Counted from the first letter of the stretch, positions 32,673 through 41,975 are shown. The stretch: 64,000 nt of DNA from Microbacterium sp. VKM Ac-2870 (GCF_015350795.1 NZ_JADKSH010000006.1:1-64000); one strand, 5' to 3'. Notes: generated from the letters alone by a model not told the origin. Made by a program: numbers and translations.

Positions 32673-35600
32673 GTGAACGACGCCGACCACGGGCATGCAG
32701 TGACCCCGGCGGACCTCGAGTTGTCTGAGCCGGGTGTCGTCGTGGCTCACGTGGCCGCCGGTGAGCGTGCGCGCCTGCGGGAGGAGTCGACCTGGCTCGG
32801 CGGACGTTCGACGCTGCTGCACTACGTCGACGCCGGTGAGGCGGGCATCGACATCACCAAGGCCCACCCCGGCAGCCTTCCCCAGTTCATCACCGGGCGC
32901 TCGACTCTGTTGTCCAACCTCTTCCGTGACGAGGTGGCCCTGCGCACGGCGCGTCTCGCTGCCGAGCGCATCGCCGCGAAAGACGTCGAACTGCGGACCA
33001 CCCGTGGCCTCGACACCGTCAACCTCGCCGTCGGCATCGCCGGCTGGCGCATCGGCGGTGTGGCGTATGCCGCACCCGTGCTGCTGCGTCCGCTCGCCAT
33101 CCGACGCCATCACGCCGACTTCGATCTCAAGCTCCACGGCACTTTCACGATCAACCCCGAACTCGTCGTGGCGGCGCGCACCCATTTCGGCATCGTCATA
33201 GACGGGCGCGCGCTCGCCGAGCTCGCCTACGACGCCGGCGTGTTCAAACCCCAGCCGGTGATCGACCACTTGCGTGCCCTCACCGCCCACGTCGATACCT
33301 TCACCGTGCAGCCGCGGCTCGTCGTCTCGACCTTCGCCGACGTGTCGTCGCCGATGGGCCGGGATGCCGAAACGCTCGACCACCCGATCCTCAACGCGCT
33401 CGCCGGCCATGAATCCGACCGTGAAGATCTCACGATCGTCCGCACTCCGCCGCCCAACGTGAGCTCCGACGAGCGCCCGCCCGCTGCCGACCGGCTTCTG
33501 CTGGACGCGGATGCGGAGCAGGAAGCCGTGCTCGCGCGCATCGTCGCCGGGCAGTCGCTCGCGGTGCACACGCTGCCGGGCACCGGAGGCACGCAGACGG
33601 TCATCAACGCCGTCGGCGAGCTCGTCCGTGCGGGAAAGCGCGTGCTCGTGGTCAGTGCGCGCCGTTCGACGCTCGAGGGCGTGCGTCACCGCTTGGCCGG
33701 CATCGGACTGCCGGGTCTCGCCGTCTCGCCGCGTCACCTGCACCGCGACCTGATCCGTGCGATCACCCGCAACGAGAAGGCCGCCCAGCCCAAGGTCGCC
33801 GATGTCGACGACGCGCTGGTGCGCCTTCGTACCGTGTTGCGCGACTATCGCGATGCGCTCACCCAGCGGCATCCGCGGGTAGAGGTCTCGCCGCTGGAGG
33901 CCCTGCGCACGTTGACGAGCATCGCGGTCATGACGCCGCAGCCGTCGGCGGCCACGCGATTCGACATCGCCACGCTCCAGGCGCTCGGCACCCGTCGCGC
34001 CGAGGCCGCGAAGGCGCTCGCCACGGCGGCACGGCTCGGGGAGTTCCGCTTCGGCCCGGATGACTCGCCGTGGTACGGCGTCGCCTTCTCCTCCACGCAA
34101 GAAGCTCGCGATGCGCACGCTCTCGCCGAGCGCCTCCACCGCACCGAGGTGCCCGCGATGCTCGAGCGCGGCTACGAACTCATCGCTCAGACGCGCATGC
34201 GTCCGTTCTCGACCCTCGCCGAACTCGGCGCGTACGTCCAGCTGCTGCAGGGCATTCGCGCGTCGCTCGACCGCTTCAGCATGACGGTCTTCGAGCGTCC
34301 GCTCGCCGAGCTCATCCAGGCGCATGCGCCGCGCCGCGATGCCCCGACGATGTCGTCGCCGCAGCGCCGGCGACTCAAGAACCTCTCGCGTGAATACGTG
34401 AGGCCCGGCATGCACATCACCGACATGCACGAGTCGCTGGTGCGGGTGCAGCAGCAGCGCACCCAGTGGCAGCAGCTGGTCGATCCCGGGGTCATGCCCG
34501 AGATCCCGCTCGGCCTGGACGATGTGGCCACCGCCTGGCAGCGTGTGGCTGCTGATCTGGGTGCGCTCGATCGCGCTCTCGGGCGCACCGAGCCGCTCGC
34601 CTCGCTGCCGATTCCCTACCTCCTGCGCACCCTGGCGGGTCTCGCCGCGAAGTCCGACGTCTTCGACAACCTCGTCGAGCGCGCCACGCTGCGCGGCGAA
34701 CTGGCCGAGATGGGGCTCGAGGAACTGCTCACCGAGCTATCGGTGCGCCACGTTCCCGAAGAGCACGTCGCGGCCGAGTTCGAGTTCGCCTGGTGGCAGT
34801 CGGCTCTCGAGGCGATGCTGCGCTCCGACCGTGCGCTGCTGGGCGCCAACACATCGGTCGTCGACCGCCTGGAGCGCGACTATCGGCTCGTCGACGAGGC
34901 TCACGCCGCATCGGCAGGACCGCTTCTTGCCGCGGAACTCGCCACGACCTGGAAGATCGCCGTCGTCGACGAGGCGCGCGAGGCCCAGGCGCTGAAGCAG
35001 GTCTTGCGGGGAGCCGGAGCGACGGCGAATGAGCTGGTCGCCGCGGCGCCGACGCTCGTGCGCACGCTCGCGCCCGTCTGGCTGGCGTCGCCCTACGAGG
35101 TGCCGGCGATTCCGGAGACCCCGCTGTTCGATGTCGTGATCATCGCGGATGCCGCGGCGCTCTGCCTCGCCGAAGCGGCGCCGGCCCTGCGCCGCGCGCG
35201 TCAGGTCGTCGTGTTCGGCGATCCCGTCACGCAGCGCCCCACACCGTTCCGCGTCGGTGCTGGTCATGCCTCCACCGACGACGAGCCCGAGGTGCCCTTC
35301 GACGCGGTGAGCGTCTTCGAGCGGCTCTCCGAGCTGGTGCCCGTCGAGACCCTCACCCGCAGCTATCGCGCGGGTGGCGAAGACCTCGCCGAGCTCGTGA
35401 ACGGCGCCTTCTACGGCGGACGGCTGGTGTCGTTCCCCTGGGCGGGTTCGTACCTCGGCCGGGGCAGCCTCAGCGTCGACTACGTCGAGGGCGGCACGGG
35501 CACCCCCGATCCGCTCACGGGCGCGGTTGAGAGCCCCGACGCCGAGGTGGCGCGTGTGGTCACCCTGGTCGTCGAGCACGCCGTCAACCGTCCCACCGAG

Positions 35601-36356
35601 ACCCTCATGGTCGTGACCGCTTCGGTGCGCCACGCCGAGCGCGTGCGGGCCGCCGTGGCTGCCGCGTTCGCCGGGCGTTCCGATGTCGCCGAGTTCGTCA
35701 GCCGCGACACCGCCGAGCCGTTCGCCGTGCTGGGGCTCGAGGAGTCGGTCGCCGAAAGCCGCGACCGCGTGGTGTTCTCCCTCGGCTTCGGTCTCACCAA
35801 GCACGGTCGGGTACTCAGCGACTTCGGCGATCTGTCCGGCCCCGACGGGGAGCGCCTGCTCACGGTCGGCATGACCCGGGCGCGGCGATCGATGGTCATC
35901 GTGTCGTCGATCCGCCCGTCCGCGTTCGACGAAGGACGCCTGGAGTCGGGCGCAGCGACGCTCATGTCGATCCTCGGCGGCATCGCCGCCCGGGCGCGCG
36001 AGTCGCGACTGGAAGACCTGGCCGATCCGCTCACGCTGACACTGGCGGGACACCTCCGCGCTCTGGGCATCGCCGTCGACGTCGACTACCGCGGACTGCT
36101 GCCGCTGGTCGCGCAGCACCGCGGCAAAGCCGTCGTCGTCGAGAGCGACTCCGACAGCATCGGCGAGACGCTGCGCGAGAGCCTGCGCCTGCGGCCCCAG
36201 GTGCTGCGCCGGCTCGGCTGGCACTACGTGCGGGTGCACGCGTTCGACCTGTACAGCGACCCGGCGGGTGTCGCGGCCCGCATCGCCGCGATCCTCGGCG
36301 CCTCGCCCGAGACGCCCAAGGCCGAGACCGTCACGCAGCCGCTCGATCTGCGCTGA
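32673..36356 (+). CDS. Giant SF1 helicase-like protein with degenerate P-loop
   Basis: About 1227 residues. Residues ~1-250 form an uncharacterised N-terminal domain. The ATPase core has a Walker A-like LPGTGGTQTVINAV near 302-316 in which the usual GKT/S lysine is absent, a Walker B-like DVVIIADAAALC, a VVVFGDP motif, a YRAGGEDLAELVNGAFY motif and a C-terminal segment GMTRARRSMVIVSS typical of AAA_11/AAA_12 SF1 helicases. The last ~130 residues (GIAVDVDYRGLL, KAVVVESDSDSIGETLRES, RRLGWHYVRVHAFDLYSDP) resemble the MTES_1575 restriction-nuclease-like domain. GTG 32673 is a best guess; earlier GTG codons in frame exist. Conserved hypotheticals of this type are frequent in Microbacterium. ATP hydrolysis is doubtful. 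Confidence 0.7.
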   Translation: MNDADHGHAVTPADLELSEPGVVVAHVAAGERARLREESTWLGGRSTLLHYVDAGEAGIDITKAHPGSLPQFITGRSTLLSNLFRDEVALRTARLAAERIAAKDVELRTTRGLDTVNLAVGIAGWRIGGVAYAAPVLLRPLAIRRHHADFDLKLHGTFTINPELVVAARTHFGIVIDGRALAELAYDAGVFKPQPVIDHLRALTAHVDTFTVQPRLVVSTFADVSSPMGRDAETLDHPILNALAGHESDREDLTIVRTPPPNVSSDERPPAADRLLLDADAEQEAVLARIVAGQSLAVHTLPGTGGTQTVINAVGELVRAGKRVLVVSARRSTLEGVRHRLAGIGLPGLAVSPRHLHRDLIRAITRNEKAAQPKVADVDDALVRLRTVLRDYRDALTQRHPRVEVSPLEALRTLTSIAVMTPQPSAATRFDIATLQALGTRRAEAAKALATAARLGEFRFGPDDSPWYGVAFSSTQEARDAHALAERLHRTEVPAMLERGYELIAQTRMRPFSTLAELGAYVQLLQGIRASLDRFSMTVFERPLAELIQAHAPRRDAPTMSSPQRRRLKNLSREYVRPGMHITDMHESLVRVQQQRTQWQQLVDPGVMPEIPLGLDDVATAWQRVAADLGALDRALGRTEPLASLPIPYLLRTLAGLAAKSDVFDNLVERATLRGELAEMGLEELLTELSVRHVPEEHVAAEFEFAWWQSALEAMLRSDRALLGANTSVVDRLERDYRLVDEAHAASAGPLLAAELATTWKIAVVDEAREAQALKQVLRGAGATANELVAAAPTLVRTLAPVWLASPYEVPAIPETPLFDVVIIADAAALCLAEAAPALRRARQVVVFGDPVTQRPTPFRVGAGHASTDDEPEVPFDAVSVFERLSELVPVETLTRSYRAGGEDLAELVNGAFYGGRLVSFPWAGSYLGRGSLSVDYVEGGTGTPDPLTGAVESPDAEVARVVTLVVEHAVNRPTETLMVVTASVRHAERVRAAVAAAFAGRSDVAEFVSRDTAEPFAVLGLEESVAESRDRVVFSLGFGLTKHGRVLSDFGDLSGPDGERLLTVGMTRARRSMVIVSSIRPSAFDEGRLESGAATLMSILGGIAARARESRLEDLADPLTLTLAGHLRALGIAVDVDYRGLLPLVAQHRGKAVVVESDSDSIGETLRESLRLRPQVLRRLGWHYVRVHAFDLYSDPAGVAARIAAILGASPETPKAETVTQPLDLR

Positions 36357-36362
36357 GAGTTC

Positions 36363-36557
36363 ATGTCCGCCGATAAGCGCCAGCACGTGGAGCGCGTGCG
36401 CGGGTCACGACGCGCGCGCCTCACGCCGGCGCCCGGCACCGACCCTTCGCCCGAGTGGCCGGCGGATGCGAGCGATGACGCCCCGCCGCCTTTGGGTGAA
36501 GGGGCGTCGGGACCGAATGACGACCGGATGCGGCGCGACGTGCCGCCGCACTACTGA
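36363..36557 (+). CDS. Small basic/proline-rich conserved hypothetical protein
   Basis: 64 residues, Arg-, Pro- and Asp-rich with no hydrophobic segment (RVRGSRRARLTPAPG, then WPADASDDAPPPLG). It starts 7 bases after the stop of the large helicase-like gene and ends just before the MscL gene on the other strand. Probably a disordered protein co-transcribed with the helicase-like gene. Family not recognised; coding status is supported by frame length and GC3 bias only. Confidence 0.5.
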   Translation: MSADKRQHVERVRGSRRARLTPAPGTDPSPEWPADASDDAPPPLGEGASGPNDDRMRRDVPPHY

Positions 36558-36572
36558 CTGCGCGGCTTCCGC

Positions 36573-36989
36573 TCAGCGGGCCGTGGCGTTCTTCTCCAGC
36601 AGGTCGCGGATCTGGATCAGCAGTTCCTGCTCGGTCGGCAGTTTCTCCTCGGCATCCTCGGGAACGCCGAGCTTGGCAGCCTGGCGCTCCTTCCAGACGT
36701 TCATGGGGAACACGAACACGAAGTAGACGACGATGGCAACCGCGAGAAAGCTGATGATCGCGCTGATGAGCCCGGCGATGGGGAACGTGACCGTTCCGCC
36801 CCAGACCGCAGGAACGGGGATGCCGGGCACGCCGTCCTCACTCGGTTTCCAGAACACCTCGATGAGCGGTGTGATGATCGATGCCACGATGGCGTTGACC
36901 ACCGCGGTGAACGCAGCGCCGATGACCACAGCGACGGCGAGGTCGATGACGTTGCCCCGCATGATGAAGTCTTTGAAGCCCTTGATCAC
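36573..36989 (-). CDS. mscL: Large-conductance mechanosensitive channel
   Basis: 138 residues. N-terminal amphipathic helix (GFKDFIMRGNVIDLAVAVVI), TM1 with the GAAFTAVVNAIVASIITPLI pore segment, a periplasmic loop and TM2 (ISFLAVAIVVYFVFVFPMN), then a cytoplasmic helical bundle with PTEQELLIQIRDLLE. MscL forms a pentamer that opens on hypo-osmotic shock. GTG start with GGAGGAGAAAC upstream. Length is close to family norm. Confidence 0.95.
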   Translation of the reverse strand: MIKGFKDFIMRGNVIDLAVAVVIGAAFTAVVNAIVASIITPLIEVFWKPSEDGVPGIPVPAVWGGTVTFPIAGLISAIISFLAVAIVVYFVFVFPMNVWKERQAAKLGVPEDAEEKLPTEQELLIQIRDLLEKNATAR

Positions 36990-37020
36990 GTTTCTCCTCC
37001 GATTCTCCGGCGCGCGCCGG

Positions 37021-37290
37021 TCACGACCCCGACGGTGCGGGCGAGGGCTTCGCCTCGAACTTCGATGATGTCGAAGTCGACGCGGCTGCGCCAGTCCCGG
37101 CGCCGCCGCTCGACGCCCGCGAATCGGTGCGGTAGAAGCCCGAACCATTGAACGTCACGCCGACCGACCCGTACTGCTTGCGCAGCGCGCCGCCGCACTC
37201 GGGACATTCGGTCAATGTCGCGTCGGAGAACGACTGGACGGCGTCGAAGCGGTGACCGCACTGGGTGCAGGCATAGGCGTAGGTGGGCAT
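37021..37290 (-). CDS. FmdB-family zinc-ribbon regulatory protein
   Basis: 89 residues. The zinc ribbon has CxxC pairs CTQCG and CPECG (residues 8-11 and 29-32), then a GSVGVTFNGSGFYRTD segment, exactly the family layout, and a flexible Ser/Thr/Pro tail. FmdB was linked to formamidase regulation and may act as a transcription or RNA-binding factor. It lies between MscL and FTCL, on the same strand as both. Confidence 0.85.
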   Translation of the reverse strand: MPTYAYACTQCGHRFDAVQSFSDATLTECPECGGALRKQYGSVGVTFNGSGFYRTDSRASSGGAGTGAAASTSTSSKFEAKPSPAPSGS

Positions 37291-37309
37291 GGTGTCCTCC
37301 GGGAGAGGC

Positions 37310-37906
37310 TCAGCGTCGCGGCGACGCGAGCTCGACGGTGCGGGTGGGGGTGATGACGCCGGTGACCGCTTGATCGTGCAGGTCGCGCGGCACCTCGTCG
37401 AGGAGTTCTGAATCGAAAACGACCGCGTAGACCGGCGGGCAATGCTGCATCGACCCGATGGTCTTGTCGAAGTAGCCGCGTCCCCAACCGAGTCGCATAC
37501 CGGTGCGATCGACTGCCGCGGCAGGGATGATCAGCAGGTCGACATCGTTGACGGCGAGCGGACTGAGCACGTCACCCACCGGTTCGGGCATGCCGAACAG
37601 ACCCTCGGCGATGTCGGCGCCCGGCTCGGCGACCACCCAATCGAGCAGGCCGTCCGTGCGGGTGACAGGAAGCAGCACCCGGATGCCGCGACTGACGGCA
37701 TCCTGAACGAACTCGTGCGTGCCTGGCTCGGTCGGTGCCGAAAGGAAGCAGGAGATCGATCGGGCGCCGACCTGCGCGATCAGCGCATCGAGCTGATGCT
37801 TGATGCCCGCGGCGTCGGCGGTGCGCATCGCTTCGGTTCGCTGTTGACGGCGTTCGCGAAGATCGGCGCGCAGCGCGCGCTTCGCGTCGTCGATCCCGTC
37901 GGTCAT
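37310..37906 (-). CDS. 5-formyltetrahydrofolate cyclo-ligase
   Basis: 198 residues. Catalyses ATP-dependent conversion of 5-formyl-THF to 5,10-methenyl-THF. Diagnostic elements are an N-terminal basic region (DDAKRALRADLRERRQQR), then ISCFLSAPTEPGTHEFV, the catalytic and Mg-binding GMRLGWGRGYFDK and a C-terminal (ELLDEVPRDLHDQAVTGVIT) segment. Leaderless: TAGAAT (37913-37918, minus strand) lies 6 bases before the ATG. Divergent from galU with 81 bases between the starts. Confidence 0.9.
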   Translation of the reverse strand: MTDGIDDAKRALRADLRERRQQRTEAMRTADAAGIKHQLDALIAQVGARSISCFLSAPTEPGTHEFVQDAVSRGIRVLLPVTRTDGLLDWVVAEPGADIAEGLFGMPEPVGDVLSPLAVNDVDLLIIPAAAVDRTGMRLGWGRGYFDKTIGSMQHCPPVYAVVFDSELLDEVPRDLHDQAVTGVITPTRTVELASPRR

Positions 37907-37987
37907 GGTCCGATTCTAGGCGGCTCGGCGCGTCGCCGGCCTCGCAGGGGAGACGGATACCGGCGCCCGCGCCGGTAGGGTATGGAC
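37907..37987. promoter_or_regulatory. Divergent leaderless promoters for FTCL and galU
   Basis: Two opposing -10 elements: TAGAAT on the minus strand (plus ATTCTA 37913-37918) 6 bases before the FTCL ATG, and TAGGGT (37976-37981) 6 bases before galU ATG 37988. The whole control region is 81 bases. Confidence 0.65.
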
Positions 37988-38866
37988 ATGTCTCCCTCAC
38001 GCATCAAGGCCGTCATTCCTGCCGCGGGCCTGGGCACGCGATTCCTGCCCGCCACGAAGGCGATGCCGAAGGAGATGCTGCCCGTCGTCGACAAGCCGGC
38101 GATCCAGTACGTGGTCGAAGAAGCCGTCAAGGCGGGCATCGACGACGTCTTGATCATCCTGGGACGCAACAAGAACAACATCTCGAATCACTTCGACTCC
38201 GTCCCCGAGCTCGAATCCAACCTGCTCACCAAAGGCGCCCACGACAAGCTGCGCAGTGTGCAGCAGTCGACCGAGCTGGCCGATATCCACTTCGTGCGTC
38301 AGGGAGAGCCCAAGGGTCTGGGCCACGCGGTGCTGCGCGCGCGCCATCATGTCGGTGACTCGACGTTCGCGGTCATGCTCGGCGACGACCTCATCGACGA
38401 GCGCGACGAGCTGCTGACGAAGATGATCGCCGAGAACGAGGCATCCGGGCTGACGGTCATCGCCTTGATGGAGGTCGACCCCGACAGCATCCACCTCTAC
38501 GGCGCGGCGGCGGTGGAGGTCACCGACGACCCCGATGTGGTCCGCGTCACGGGGCTGGTCGAGAAGCCGAAGAAGGAGGATGCACCCTCCAACTACGCCG
38601 TCATCGGGCGCTACGTTCTCACGGCAGGCGTGTTCGACATCCTCGAGCGGACCGAACCGGGCAAGGGCGGCGAGATCCAGTTGACCGATGCGCTCCAGGA
38701 GCTTGCCGTCACCGACGGTGTTCTCGGCGTCGTGTTCCGCGGTCGCCGCTACGACACCGGCGATAGGGTGGACTACATCAAGGCCATCGTGCAGCTGGCC
38801 ACCGATCGTGAGGACCTCGGACCCGAGCTGCGGCCGTGGTTGAAGGAGTTCGCGAAGTCGCTCTGA
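37988..38866 (+). CDS. galU: UTP-glucose-1-phosphate uridylyltransferase
   Basis: 292 residues. It makes UDP-glucose from UTP and glucose-1-phosphate for cell-wall and exopolysaccharide synthesis. Signature: AVIPAAGLGTRFLPATKAMP (nucleotide-binding) with PKEMLPVVDKPAIQYVVEE, then FVRQGEPKGLGHAVL, MLGDDLIDE and VDYRG-free GRRYDTGDRVDYIKA at the C-terminus. ATG 37988 is chosen over ATG 37982 because TAGGGT lies exactly 6 bases before it (leaderless) as in several genes of this window. Confidence 0.95.
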   Translation: MSPSRIKAVIPAAGLGTRFLPATKAMPKEMLPVVDKPAIQYVVEEAVKAGIDDVLIILGRNKNNISNHFDSVPELESNLLTKGAHDKLRSVQQSTELADIHFVRQGEPKGLGHAVLRARHHVGDSTFAVMLGDDLIDERDELLTKMIAENEASGLTVIALMEVDPDSIHLYGAAAVEVTDDPDVVRVTGLVEKPKKEDAPSNYAVIGRYVLTAGVFDILERTEPGKGGEIQLTDALQELAVTDGVLGVVFRGRRYDTGDRVDYIKAIVQLATDREDLGPELRPWLKEFAKSL

Positions 38867-38902
38867 CGCCTGTCGCGACGCGTCGCCGGTGAGGGGGACC
38901 CG

Positions 38903-39532
38903 ATGGAGTTGACGGTGCCCCGTGAGCACGGACCGGTTTCGATCCGGCTCATCAAGCAACGGGATGCGCGCGTTCTGCAGTCCGAGCTGATGAGCAACCG
39001 TGCCTGGCTGAGACCGTGGGAAGCGACCAGTCCCGACGGCCCCGTCTCGTTCGACATGCGCCTCGGCATCCGGCGTCTGCTGCAGCAGTATCGGGACGGT
39101 GGCGGGGTACCGTTCGTGATGGAGTACGACGGCGAGGTCGCCGGTCAGCTCAACGTCTGGGGAATCGCGCGCGGGTCGCTCTCGTCGGCGACCATCGGCT
39201 ACTGGGTGAGTGAACGCTTCGCCGGGCGAGGTGTCACGCCGACGGCCGTGGCTCTCGCGACGGACGTCGCCTTCGGCGAGCTGGGTCTGCATCGCATGGA
39301 GATCTGCATCCGTCCGGAGAACAGCGCAAGCCTGCGCGTGGTCGAGAAGCTCGGATTCCGCTACGAAGGCCTGCGCCGGCGGTTCATCCATATCGCGGGC
39401 GACTGGCGAGACCACTTCGCGTTCGCGCTCGTGCGCGAAGACGTGCCGGAGGGCGTGCTGCAGCGGTGGCTGCGAGGACATGTGCCCGCGGATGCCGCCG
39501 CGATCCCCGAGGCGGATCGCGGCGCGCAGTGA
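38903..39532 (+). CDS. GNAT-family N-acetyltransferase, RimJ/RimL type
   Basis: 209 residues. Acetyl-CoA-binding region ERFAGRGVTPTAVALATDVA follows the strand LGRITIGYWVS-like ATIGYWVSERF, and the C-terminal half contains LHRMEICIRPENSASLRVVE, a conserved RimJ pattern. N-terminal part starts RLIKQRDARVLQSEL. Such proteins acetylate ribosomal proteins or other N-termini or amines; the target is not determined. It starts 36 bases after galU and may be co-transcribed with it. Confidence 0.85.
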   Translation: MELTVPREHGPVSIRLIKQRDARVLQSELMSNRAWLRPWEATSPDGPVSFDMRLGIRRLLQQYRDGGGVPFVMEYDGEVAGQLNVWGIARGSLSSATIGYWVSERFAGRGVTPTAVALATDVAFGELGLHRMEICIRPENSASLRVVEKLGFRYEGLRRRFIHIAGDWRDHFAFALVREDVPEGVLQRWLRGHVPADAAAIPEADRGAQ

Positions 39533-39650
39533 CCGCTCAGTGAGCGTCGGGCCGCGATCGGCGCCTCGGTAACCTTCACGTTGCACATCAACGTCAGACA
39601 CGCGGTCGGATGTCGCGGCGCAGGCGCGCGCCGGCCCTACCGTGGTGAGC

Positions 39651-40571
39651 ATGGGCGGACAGGTATTCGGTGGCGGCGTGGTCGTCCTCGTCGCCGTCAC
39701 GCTGTGGATGGTGTATCTGTTGCCGTCGTGGCACGGTCGGCATCAGTTCAACGCCGCGGAGCGCAACGCGGTGCGGCTCAATCAGGCGCTCCGCGTGCTC
39801 GCCGAGACCAGCGAGACACCGCAGGAAGTGCGGCTCGAATTGAACGCCCGCACCGCCCTCGCACAGCAGCGCCTGGCGCGACAGGCTCAGGTTGAGCGCG
39901 AGCAGGTTGAGCTCGAGCGCGTCCGCGCCGAACTCGAGATTGCAAAGCTCCAGGCACGCGCCGAGGCAGCCGCCGCTCGCGAGGCCGCAGCGATCGCCTC
40001 CGCTCGGGAGCGGGCTCGCCCCGAGATACGCCGCGCTCAGGCACGACGCCGTGCCCGCCTCGTCATCACCGTGCTTGCGGTGGCGGCCGTTGCGCTCGGC
40101 GCCTGGGGCGGCGTGCAGCTGGCGTCCGCGGGATCCTCGCTGCTCGTGTGGCCCGCCGCAGCGCTGCTTATTTCTTGTGCGCTGCTGCTGCAGCGTATGT
40201 CGCATGTCCAACGTCGCGCGGTGGTTCGCGAGAGCGTCGTCTCCGTCGAACGGGTCGCCCGCGATGTGCAGGACGTGATGCTCGGCACCGAGCGCACCTC
40301 CTGGGTGCCGCGCGAGTTGCCCCGACCCCTGACGGCATCCGCGGGTTCGCGGGCGTCGGCGGTGCTCGACGAGGCCGAGGCGCGTGAGGCGTTGCGTCGC
40401 GGCGTTGCCGAAGAGGCCATGCGCGTGCGTGCCGAGCGTCAGCGGCCCGTCGCACTGCAACCGCGTCCGCGCGTTCGTGAGGACGAGTTCGCGGGCGGCG
40501 TGGCCGCAGGCGATGCCGCCATCGAAGAGCACGTGCGTCGCCTTCTTGAGCGGCGTGCCTCGGGCCAGTAG
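39651..40571 (+). CDS. Membrane-anchored coiled-coil protein of unknown function
   Basis: 306 residues. A single N-terminal transmembrane helix (GGGVVVLVAVTLWMVYLLPSW) is followed by a long alanine-rich coiled coil (~residues 55-130, AQQRLARQAQVEREQVELE, then IAKLQARAEAAAAREAA), two further hydrophobic helices (LVITVLAVAAVALGAW and LLVWPAAALLISCALLL) and an Arg/Pro-rich C-terminal domain. Membrane topology with a cytosolic coiled coil suggests a structural or cell-division role. ATG 39651 lies 7 bases after TACCGT (39638-39643), again leaderless-like, so GTG 39642 is less likely. Confidence 0.65.
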   Translation: MGGQVFGGGVVVLVAVTLWMVYLLPSWHGRHQFNAAERNAVRLNQALRVLAETSETPQEVRLELNARTALAQQRLARQAQVEREQVELERVRAELEIAKLQARAEAAAAREAAAIASARERARPEIRRAQARRRARLVITVLAVAAVALGAWGGVQLASAGSSLLVWPAAALLISCALLLQRMSHVQRRAVVRESVVSVERVARDVQDVMLGTERTSWVPRELPRPLTASAGSRASAVLDEAEAREALRRGVAEEAMRVRAERQRPVALQPRPRVREDEFAGGVAAGDAAIEEHVRRLLERRASGQ

Positions 40572-40606
40572 GCCTCCGTTTCGCCCTGACGGTCGTGGCC
40601 GTGTGC

Positions 40607-41809
40607 TCAGCCGAGGAGTAGGCGACCGTTCGCGATGACCGCCTCGCGCGGGGGTGTGCGAACGAGGACGTCCATCGTGTTCTCGGCATCCACGAGCACG
40701 ATGTCGGCGCGGTCGCCCACGTGCAGCCGGTTGGTCGGCAGTCCAACGAAACCGGCCGAGGCCCCCGAGGCGATTTCCATGACGCGGCGAAGGTCGTCGT
40801 CGTGCACGAGGCTCGAGGCGCGCGCGAACTGCCATGCAATGCCGAGCACGTCCCCCGTTCCGTACGGGCTCCACAGGTCTCGGATGCCGTCGGTGCCGAA
40901 GGCGAAGGCGACGCCGGCCTCGTCGAGCTCGTGAAGAGGCAGCTGCGGCAGGCGCAGAGGGGCGACCGTTGTCATCGACACGTCCAGTGCGGCCATTCGC
41001 GCGAGCAGCTCGCGACGGTGGCCTGCGTCGATCTGCGCGACCGCGAACCCGTGCGCGATGTTGACGCGATTCTGCAGACCGAGCCGCTCCACGCGGTCGA
41101 GGATCAGTTCGATCTGGAAAACGCCGAGTTCCGCAGGATCGTGCAGATGGATGTCGACGCCGACGCCGTGCTCCGCCGACAGTCCGAGAATCGCGTCGAT
41201 CTGGCCGACGGGGTCGCGGTCGATGGTGGCGGGGTCGAGCCCGCCGATGTGCTCGACCCCGTCGCGGGCGGCGCGTTCGAGAAGCGCCAGCACTCCGGGC
41301 CTGCGCAGCACGCCATCCTGGGGGAAGGCGACGATCTGCACGGCAAGTGCGTCACCGAAGCTGGATGCCGCTTCACGCACGGCGTCGATGCCGCGCAGCT
41401 CGATGCCGAGGTCGACGTCGACGTGCGTGCGGATCGCCGTCGTCCCGTGTCCGACGAGCTGGTCGAGCACGCGCGTCGTGATCTCCACCGACGGCATCCC
41501 GATCTCACCCCGGCGAGCACGTTCGTGCCGGATGCGTCCCTCGGTTGTACCCTCTCCGCCGTACGACTGCCACGGCAGCCCCCACCACGACTTGTCGATG
41601 TGGGCGTGCGCGTTGACCAGCCCGGGGAGGGCCAGCAGGCCTCGGCCGTCGTACTCGTCTGGCAGGGGCTTCGTGGCAATCTCGTGAGAAGACGGTGTCA
41701 CCGCCGTGATGACGCCGTCTTCGATGGCGATGTCGACGGCATTCGTGCCCGTTGCCGACCAGGGTCGCACGTTGCGAACTCGGGACGGTGACAGGTGGGA
41801 GGAGCTCAT
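40607..41809 (-). CDS. Cytosine-deaminase-like amidohydrolase
   Basis: 400 residues. An amidohydrolase TIM barrel: N-terminal strand, then LPGLVNAHAHIDKSWW (HxH metal motif), a Lys/His-containing middle (GVGVDIHLHDPAELG), HGFAVAQIDAGHR and the final metal Asp in FGTDGIRDLWSPYG. This layout (His-x-His-Asp-Lys, later His, Asp with GIRDxWSPYG) is that of cytosine deaminase/isoguanine deaminase-type enzymes. Cytosolic; acts on amino-substituted heterocycles. ATG 41809 (MSSSHL) is preferred over GTG/ATG variants upstream. Convergent with the upstream gene at 40571. Confidence 0.85.
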   Translation of the reverse strand: MSSSHLSPSRVRNVRPWSATGTNAVDIAIEDGVITAVTPSSHEIATKPLPDEYDGRGLLALPGLVNAHAHIDKSWWGLPWQSYGGEGTTEGRIRHERARRGEIGMPSVEITTRVLDQLVGHGTTAIRTHVDVDLGIELRGIDAVREAASSFGDALAVQIVAFPQDGVLRRPGVLALLERAARDGVEHIGGLDPATIDRDPVGQIDAILGLSAEHGVGVDIHLHDPAELGVFQIELILDRVERLGLQNRVNIAHGFAVAQIDAGHRRELLARMAALDVSMTTVAPLRLPQLPLHELDEAGVAFAFGTDGIRDLWSPYGTGDVLGIAWQFARASSLVHDDDLRRVMEIASGASAGFVGLPTNRLHVGDRADIVLVDAENTMDVLVRTPPREAVIANGRLLLG

Positions 41810-41869
41810 CACTCCATCCTGCCGGTGCATTGACCGCCTGACGTGCGTGATAACCTATCGGAGGTACAT

Positions 41870-41945
41870 GGGCCTATGGCGCAGTTGGTAGCGCGCCTCG
41901 TTCGCATCGAGGAGGTCAGGAGTTCGAATCTCCTTAGGTCCACCA
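41870..41945 (+). tRNA. tRNA-Ala (anticodon CGC)
   Basis: 76-base cloverleaf. The acceptor stem GGGCCTA/TAGGTCC has the G3:U70 pair that identifies alanine tRNA; D arm GCGC-AGTTGGTA-GCGC; anticodon stem CCTCG/CGAGG with loop TTCGCAT (CGC at the anticodon); T arm AGGAG-TTCGAAT-CTCCT; discriminator A and encoded CCA at 41943-41945. Confidence 0.95.
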
Positions 41946-41975
41946 CATCGGTCTCTTCTGAGGCCACACTCACAC

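Noticed and set aside
41870..41945. tRNA-Ala as an integration site for the defence island
   Set aside because: It lies 22 kb from the island and no partial tRNA copy was found at the island's edge.
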